Of a DNA stretch of 64,000 nucleotides, positions 59,349 to 64,000 are shown one piece after another (the first letter of the stretch is position 1; each line of letters begins with the position of its first letter). The stretch comes from Bacillota bacterium (GTDB lineage Bacteria; Bacillota; Clostridia; Acetivibrionales; DTU013). The notes below the pieces were generated by a model, which saw nothing but the letters and a program-made list of their open reading frames with translations, had not been told where the DNA came from and ran no database searches. Location: NCBI GenBank assembly GCA_023426125.1, contig JAFABI010000073.1:124001-188000 (forward strand), in the 5' to 3' direction. Both the position numbers and the translations under genes were made by a program.

Positions 59349-60050
59349 ATGAGCTTTATCACGTTTGAGAATGTAGAAAGAGAATACCATGTCGGCGGCA
59401 ACATCATCAAAGCGGTGGACGGTATCAGCTTCGGCATGGAAAAAGGAACCTTCAATGTAATCCTGGGGCAAAGCGGCGCCGGCAAAACAACGGTGCTCAA
59501 TTTGCTGGGAGGAATGGATTCGCCGACAAAGGGCCGGATTATTGTGGATGATCAGGAGATTTCCGGTATGACGGAGCATGAGCTCACCACCTACAGGAGA
59601 AACAAAATCGGCTTTGTCTTTCAGTTTTATAACCTGGTGCCCAATTTAACCGTCCTGGAAAACGTGCAGCTGGCTAGGGAAATATGCCCCGACCCGCTGG
59701 ACTCCAAAGAAATGCTGATTAAAACGGGCCTGCAAAACAGGATGGATAACTTTCCGAGCCAGATCTCCGGCGGAGAACAGCAAAGGGTTTCCATTGCCCG
59801 GGCTCTGGCAAAAAACCCGCGGATCGTATTGTGCGACGAGCCCACGGGAGCCCTGGATTCAGCCACTGGCCGGATGATCCTCAAGCTGATCCGGGATGTC
59901 GCCTGCGACATGGGCAAAACGGTGATTATCGTTACCCATAATGTCCTGATTGCAGAGATGGCAGATACCGTCATTCATATGAAGGACGGGAAAATCTTTG
60001 AAATGATATCGAACGACAGCCCAAGGGATGCAGAGGAAATCATATGGTAG
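59349..60050 (+). CDS. ABC transporter ATP-binding protein (system 3)
   Basis: A 233-residue MacB/LolD-type ATPase beginning MSFITFENVEREYH. Walker A LGQSGAGKTTVLNLLGG (note the Gln in place of the usual Pro), Q-loop FVFQFYNLVPNLTV, signature ISGGEQQRVSIARAL, Walker B IVLCDEPTGALDSA and IIVTHNVLIAE are visible. The ATG at 59349 is preceded at about ten bases by AAGGTGA; an in-frame ATG seven codons earlier lacks one. It leads a plus-strand operon of ATPase, permease and membrane fusion protein. Confidence 0.92.
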   Translation: MSFITFENVEREYHVGGNIIKAVDGISFGMEKGTFNVILGQSGAGKTTVLNLLGGMDSPTKGRIIVDDQEISGMTEHELTTYRRNKIGFVFQFYNLVPNLTVLENVQLAREICPDPLDSKEMLIKTGLQNRMDNFPSQISGGEQQRVSIARALAKNPRIVLCDEPTGALDSATGRMILKLIRDVACDMGKTVIIVTHNVLIAEMADTVIHMKDGKIFEMISNDSPRDAEEIIW

Positions 60051-62353
60051 CCAAAGCCCTGTTTGCAAAATCCATCCGCGATATACGAAAGTCAAAGGCC
60101 CAGTTTGTTTCCATTTTAATTATGGCTACCATTGCGGTGAGCATCATCACCGGCATCGACTCCATCTGGAAAACCATCGACGACCATGCCGGCGTCATGT
60201 ATGCCGCCACCAATATTTCGGATTTGTGGGTTAATATCGCAAATCCTGCGGAAAAAGAGCTATGGAGTATTTCAAGGATCGACGGAGTGGAAAAGGTAGA
60301 AAAACGTTTTGTGCTCAATGCCTTATCCGATCTGGAAGGCAGCCCTACGCTGCGGATTTATACGGTTTCCGGCCAAAGCACGCTGGACCGGCCAAAGCTC
60401 CTGGAGGGCGGATTTTCCAGCCGCGGCGGGGCCATACTGGACGAAGTCTTCGCAAAAGAGCATGGACTGAAGATCAACGACACGGTCGCAGTGAAAATAA
60501 ACAACCGGTGGTTCCGCTTTCCCATCGAAGGACTGGCCTTAAGCAGCGAACATATTTATTCGGTGAAGGGTACGACGGATACATTCCCGGATCCCCAAAA
60601 ATACGGGTTCCTTGTTATAAATGAAGACATGCTCAAAGGCGTATACGGACAAAAGGTATATAACCAGATATGTGTAAAACTGTCTGCGGGTGCGGACATT
60701 GCCCGGGTAAAGGCCCGGATTGATAAAGCAATCGGGGATGATTTGATTGGGATTGTCGCCAGGGACGACAACAGCAGCGTCAGCAATATCAACACCAATA
60801 TCCAGCAGTTTCAGGTCTTTGCCAAAGTGTTCTCCCTGATGTTTTTTCTTGTCACCGCCCTGATAACCCAAAGCACAATGCTCAGGATGGTGGAAAACCA
60901 GCGGAGCCAGATCGGTATCCTGAAAGCCCTCGGCTACAAGAAAGGGAACATCCTGTGGCATTATACCTCCTACGGCGTATATACGGGATTGCTGGGAGCT
61001 TTTCTCGGCTTCCTCATAGGCCCCAATCTTTTCGGCAGAGTGTTGCTCCCCATGCTCAGACTGAATTTCACCGACTACAGGATTTCCCTGAACTATGCCA
61101 ATCTCATTTTCAGCCTGGTTTTGATCCTTCTCTGCACCGGAGGCGTTTCGCTTTACGCCTGCCTTAAGCTGCAGGGAGACTCCCCTTCCGTGCTGCTGAG
61201 GGATAAACCGCCCAAGGAAGGAAACCGCATTTTCCTCGAGAATTTGCCGGAGCTCTGGAGCAGGATAAGGTTCAGCCGCAAATTAATTGCGCGGAACACC
61301 TTGAGAAACAAGCTGCGCCTTATTATGAGCGTGCTTGGAATTACAGGCTGTACGGGGCTGATTGTAGCGTCGTTCACCATCACCGGCATGGTCAAGGGGA
61401 TTGCCCTGCAAACATACAATATTACCTACACCTACGACCAGAAGATCTTTCTGGACAGCAAAGCGGATTCCCGCTTGATCCATAACATGAAGCTCGATGG
61501 GACTGTTCAGCAGGTGAAAGAAACAGCCGTTGAAATTGTTTGTCCCAACGGAAAAAGAAAAATGGAAGTGTTGACGGTTTATCCGCGGGAAAGCCCTCTC
61601 GTCCATCTCAGGGATGTGGACGGCAACCCGGCGCTGCTGTCCGAAGATGGCATCACCATGACAAGAAAGCTTGCGCAAACCCTGAATGTCGGGATCGGAG
61701 ACACAATAGAGCTGAAACGTACAGATGAAGGCTATATCAAGGTACCGGTAAAGCAGATTGTGCATATGAGCGTCGGACAGGGGATGTATATGACGGATAC
61801 TTACTATGAATCTCTCAGAGAAACCTTTACACCTACCGCACTCCTTGTAAAATGGGAACATGGGCCGGACATGGCTTTTCTAAACGGAGATTATGTGGAC
61901 GAATATGTGGACAGGACACGCCAGATTGCGGATATCCAATCCAGCATAAAAATCGTCTATGTCGCGGGAGTGATGCTGATTGCAATGGGAGGTATCCTGG
62001 CATTTGTCGTTCTCTACAACAGCAGCATTTTGAACTTTTCCGAGAGAATACGCGACCTTGCTACGCTGAAGGTCCTGGGATTTTACCAGAAGGAGATCCG
62101 TTCCCTGGTCCTTACGGAAAATATTCTTTCCGTCCTGCTAGGATTATGTTTTGGCATACCGGTGGGGAAAATACTATCTGACATCGTGGCGGGAAGCCTG
62201 AATGAACAGATGGATCTGGTCAGCCATGTATCCGCCGGCACCGTGGCTCTTTCCACAGCTGCAACGGCAATCTTTGCACTGATTGTCAACGGCATCGTGG
62301 CTAAAAAAATGAAGAACATAGATATGTTTGAGTCTTTAAAGAGTATAGAATAG
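60044..62353 (+). CDS. ABC transporter permease, FtsX type (system 3)
   Basis: A 769-residue permease of the same double-FtsX layout as system 1: a helix near residue 25 (FVSILIMATIAVSIITGI), external domain, three helices near 260-370 with IGILKALGYKKGNILWHY, then a second helix, external domain, and three C-terminal helices with LATLKVLGFYQKEIRSLV. The two are clearly paralogous in order and motif (ILKALGYKKG versus TLKAMGFKKR). It overlaps the ATPase gene by seven bases. The following membrane fusion protein suggests export. Confidence 0.9.
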   Translation: MVAKALFAKSIRDIRKSKAQFVSILIMATIAVSIITGIDSIWKTIDDHAGVMYAATNISDLWVNIANPAEKELWSISRIDGVEKVEKRFVLNALSDLEGSPTLRIYTVSGQSTLDRPKLLEGGFSSRGGAILDEVFAKEHGLKINDTVAVKINNRWFRFPIEGLALSSEHIYSVKGTTDTFPDPQKYGFLVINEDMLKGVYGQKVYNQICVKLSAGADIARVKARIDKAIGDDLIGIVARDDNSSVSNINTNIQQFQVFAKVFSLMFFLVTALITQSTMLRMVENQRSQIGILKALGYKKGNILWHYTSYGVYTGLLGAFLGFLIGPNLFGRVLLPMLRLNFTDYRISLNYANLIFSLVLILLCTGGVSLYACLKLQGDSPSVLLRDKPPKEGNRIFLENLPELWSRIRFSRKLIARNTLRNKLRLIMSVLGITGCTGLIVASFTITGMVKGIALQTYNITYTYDQKIFLDSKADSRLIHNMKLDGTVQQVKETAVEIVCPNGKRKMEVLTVYPRESPLVHLRDVDGNPALLSEDGITMTRKLAQTLNVGIGDTIELKRTDEGYIKVPVKQIVHMSVGQGMYMTDTYYESLRETFTPTALLVKWEHGPDMAFLNGDYVDEYVDRTRQIADIQSSIKIVYVAGVMLIAMGGILAFVVLYNSSILNFSERIRDLATLKVLGFYQKEIRSLVLTENILSVLLGLCFGIPVGKILSDIVAGSLNEQMDLVSHVSAGTVALSTAATAIFALIVNGIVAKKMKNIDMFESLKSIE

Positions 62354-62372
62354 CAGAATCGGAGGATTAACC

Positions 62373-63569
62373 ATGAAAAAAACGCTTTTAAAACATAAAA
62401 AAAGGATCTCGGTTGGAACCGGTCTCCTCATTGTACTGATCACGGCCGGTATACTATGTTATAATTTTATACAGGCCGGCAAGGTCAAAAGCGAGGGGGA
62501 AACCGTTTCTCCGGCAGTTGAGCAGGAAGACAGGCTGGTCTTCTGGGGGGAGGTAACCTATGACAGGATTTACGACATAAGCATCGACTTTCCGGCGATC
62601 GTTACGGAGGTCAAGGTAAAGGAAGGAGACTATGTATCGACGGGACAGACGCTGCTGACACTGGACATGTCGGAATACCTGGCGACTGTGGACAAACTCC
62701 GGGAGCAGCTGGCGGCAGGCCAGGCAGGGCTTCAAAGCATCCTGCAGGATACCGCGGCGCTTGGGGCGGATATAGCGCAAACGCAAAAGGACATAAGCAC
62801 GAAAACAGAGGAGTTAAGCAGCGGAACCAATGCGGACCTGAAAATCCTGCAGACCTCACTGGACCTGGCGCAAAAAGAAGCGGAGGATGCAAAGCGGGAT
62901 GTGAAAAACAACCGGGACTTATATGACAAAGGGGCGATTTCCCAAAATGCATTGGACCAGGCCATTGATCTGTTGGCCCAAAGAGAAAAAGCCCTGGCAG
63001 ATGTTGAGAATAACATTGAAAAAACAAAGAGCGCTTTAAAGACGGAGCTTGACCAGCTGACGATCGCATTAAAATCCAAGCGCGCCCAAATGGACCAGAT
63101 AAGAAACGCAAACAGTGCCAATACGGCAAAACAAAACAGCAGCATAGCCGTTTCCCAAATTGATCTGGACACGCTGCAAAATAAGAGCGTAAAGGATTAT
63201 TTAAACTCGAATGGGATTGTATCCTGTGTTCAAAATGGCATTGTACAAAATATCGGAGCGGTAAACGGCACACAACTGGGAGTACAGAATACGCCAACAA
63301 GGGTGCTTCAGCTGATCGATGCGGACTCTATCACGGTCAGCGCGGAAATTGATGAAGAGTTCATCAACAATGTAGCCCCCGGTGACATTGTTGCTATTGT
63401 GCCGGTGTCGGACAGCAGCTTATCCATTCCGGGAACGGTTGTCCAAATTTCAAATGTGGCTGTGGAGAAGGACGGCAAACGGATTATCAAGGTACGGGTA
63501 AAGCCGGAGGACCCCGGGAAAGCGTTAAAACCGGGCTACAGCGTGGACGTGTATCTTCCCGCGAAGTAA
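62373..63569 (+). CDS. HlyD/MacA-type membrane fusion protein
   Basis: A 398-residue adaptor. One N-terminal membrane helix (ISVGTGLLIVLITAGILCYN) is followed by a biotinyl-lipoyl half (VTEVKVKEGDYVSTGQTLL), a long coiled coil (about residues 95-245), the second lipoyl half (SCVQNGIVQNIGAVNGT) and a beta-barrel (ITVSAEIDEEFINNVAPGD). Such proteins link an inner-membrane ABC permease to the outside; in Gram-positives they assist peptide or lipid export. GGAGG precedes the ATG. It completes a MacAB-like trio. Confidence 0.93.
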   Translation: MKKTLLKHKKRISVGTGLLIVLITAGILCYNFIQAGKVKSEGETVSPAVEQEDRLVFWGEVTYDRIYDISIDFPAIVTEVKVKEGDYVSTGQTLLTLDMSEYLATVDKLREQLAAGQAGLQSILQDTAALGADIAQTQKDISTKTEELSSGTNADLKILQTSLDLAQKEAEDAKRDVKNNRDLYDKGAISQNALDQAIDLLAQREKALADVENNIEKTKSALKTELDQLTIALKSKRAQMDQIRNANSANTAKQNSSIAVSQIDLDTLQNKSVKDYLNSNGIVSCVQNGIVQNIGAVNGTQLGVQNTPTRVLQLIDADSITVSAEIDEEFINNVAPGDIVAIVPVSDSSLSIPGTVVQISNVAVEKDGKRIIKVRVKPEDPGKALKPGYSVDVYLPAK

Positions 63570-63676
63570 CCTCCCCCTCCGCCATCATTTGCAGTATCAT
63601 CTGCAAAAGCACCTACGGAGTGAATGATCGGCTTTAGGTCCGATTGTCCTTGTAGGCGGAAAACATGTGCAGAATA

Positions 63677-63988
63677 TTATTTTCTGCATTCTTTTCCGTC
63701 CATTTCATACCTGTTTGGATTTTTGGGAAACCATCCCTTTTTGACTCTTCTTTCCTGTTCGAAAATCTCGCGTATACTCCAAAGCAACGAAAATCCGGAA
63801 ATTGCCAAAAGAGTTGACAGCAGGGGGACGCTTGAAAAAAGTGACAGGCCAATGCAGCCCAAACCTGCTATCAGAAATAAGGGCCAGGCCCTGGTACCAA
63901 AATGATATTCCATTTTTATAACAACAGGATGCAATAGTCCGATAATCAGAAATGTACCAAGCCCTGCAGCTATTCCGTCGAAATTCAT
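63677..63988 (-). CDS. DUF4491 family membrane protein
   Basis: A 103-residue protein with three hydrophobic segments (GLGTFLIIGLLHPVVIKMEY; WPLFLIAGLGCIGLSLF; LLSTLLAISGFSLLWSI) and the conserved end IFEQERRVKKGWFPKNP. This matches the small DUF4491 family, whose function is unknown. Start and upstream signals lie at the edge of the window: an AGGT lies about nine bases before the ATG. Confidence 0.8.
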   Translation of the reverse strand: MNFDGIAAGLGTFLIIGLLHPVVIKMEYHFGTRAWPLFLIAGLGCIGLSLFSSVPLLSTLLAISGFSLLWSIREIFEQERRVKKGWFPKNPNRYEMDGKECRK

Positions 63989-64000
63989 AATTTGTTACCT

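Overview
The window looks like the chromosome of a spore-forming, low-to-mid GC Clostridia species, probably a strict anaerobe and probably motile. The evidence is SpoVS behind a textbook sigma-H promoter, SpoIIIE, the TepA/YlzJ pair, the clostridial SCIFF peptide with its radical SAM maturase next to secDF/yajC, Shine-Dalgarno sites on nearly every gene, a class A RNase P RNA and a methyl-accepting chemotaxis protein. Almost every gene is on the minus strand.

Layout. 1-12.2 kb is conserved housekeeping and sporulation: lspA (partial), a family 5 solute-binding lipoprotein, pgeF, spoVS, ymdB with a highly structured leader, rny, a YgiQ radical SAM enzyme, a TPR membrane protein and spoIIIE. 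12.4-14.5 kb holds a plus-strand chemoreceptor between spoIIIE and tepA-ylzJ. 14.7-18 kb holds ylzJ, tepA, rnpB, nif3 and trmK. 18.5-26 kb interrupts the trmK-rpoD neighbourhood with an ABC/two-component module, two tRNA genes, a ferritin-like small gene, and gene fragments that look like a broken toxin-immunity locus plus a frameshifted regulator. 26-37 kb holds rpoD, dnaG, a DUF6514 gene, an HD-GYP protein, panBCD and secDF. 37-41.6 kb holds the SCIFF module (precursor, maturase, HD protein), a TIGR04086 membrane protein, yajC and tgt.

41.8-63.6 kb is an accessory transport region. It has an FtsX-type ABC system with a TetR gene, a pair of fused ABC half-transporters, a second TetR gene, and an operon reading ECF S-component, EcfT, double ATPase, AraC regulator, then a second pair of ABC half-transporters. 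It ends with a third TetR gene divergent from an ATPase-permease-membrane fusion protein efflux operon. Three of these promoters carry the same operator-like palindrome, GTTAG-N6-CTAAC, just before the -10 box. This suggests one regulator controls the first ABC system, the first half-transporter pair and the ECF operon, possibly in response to iron, haem or a metallophore. No biosynthetic genes are present, so the substrate is not shown.

Small repeats litter the intergenic spaces: a 77-bp inverted-repeat element in three copies plus a fragment, a 49-bp direct repeat that supplies the C-terminus of one TetR protein, and a 113-bp palindromic element abutting the rpoD stop codon. Promoter, operator and RNA-structure calls were made by eye.
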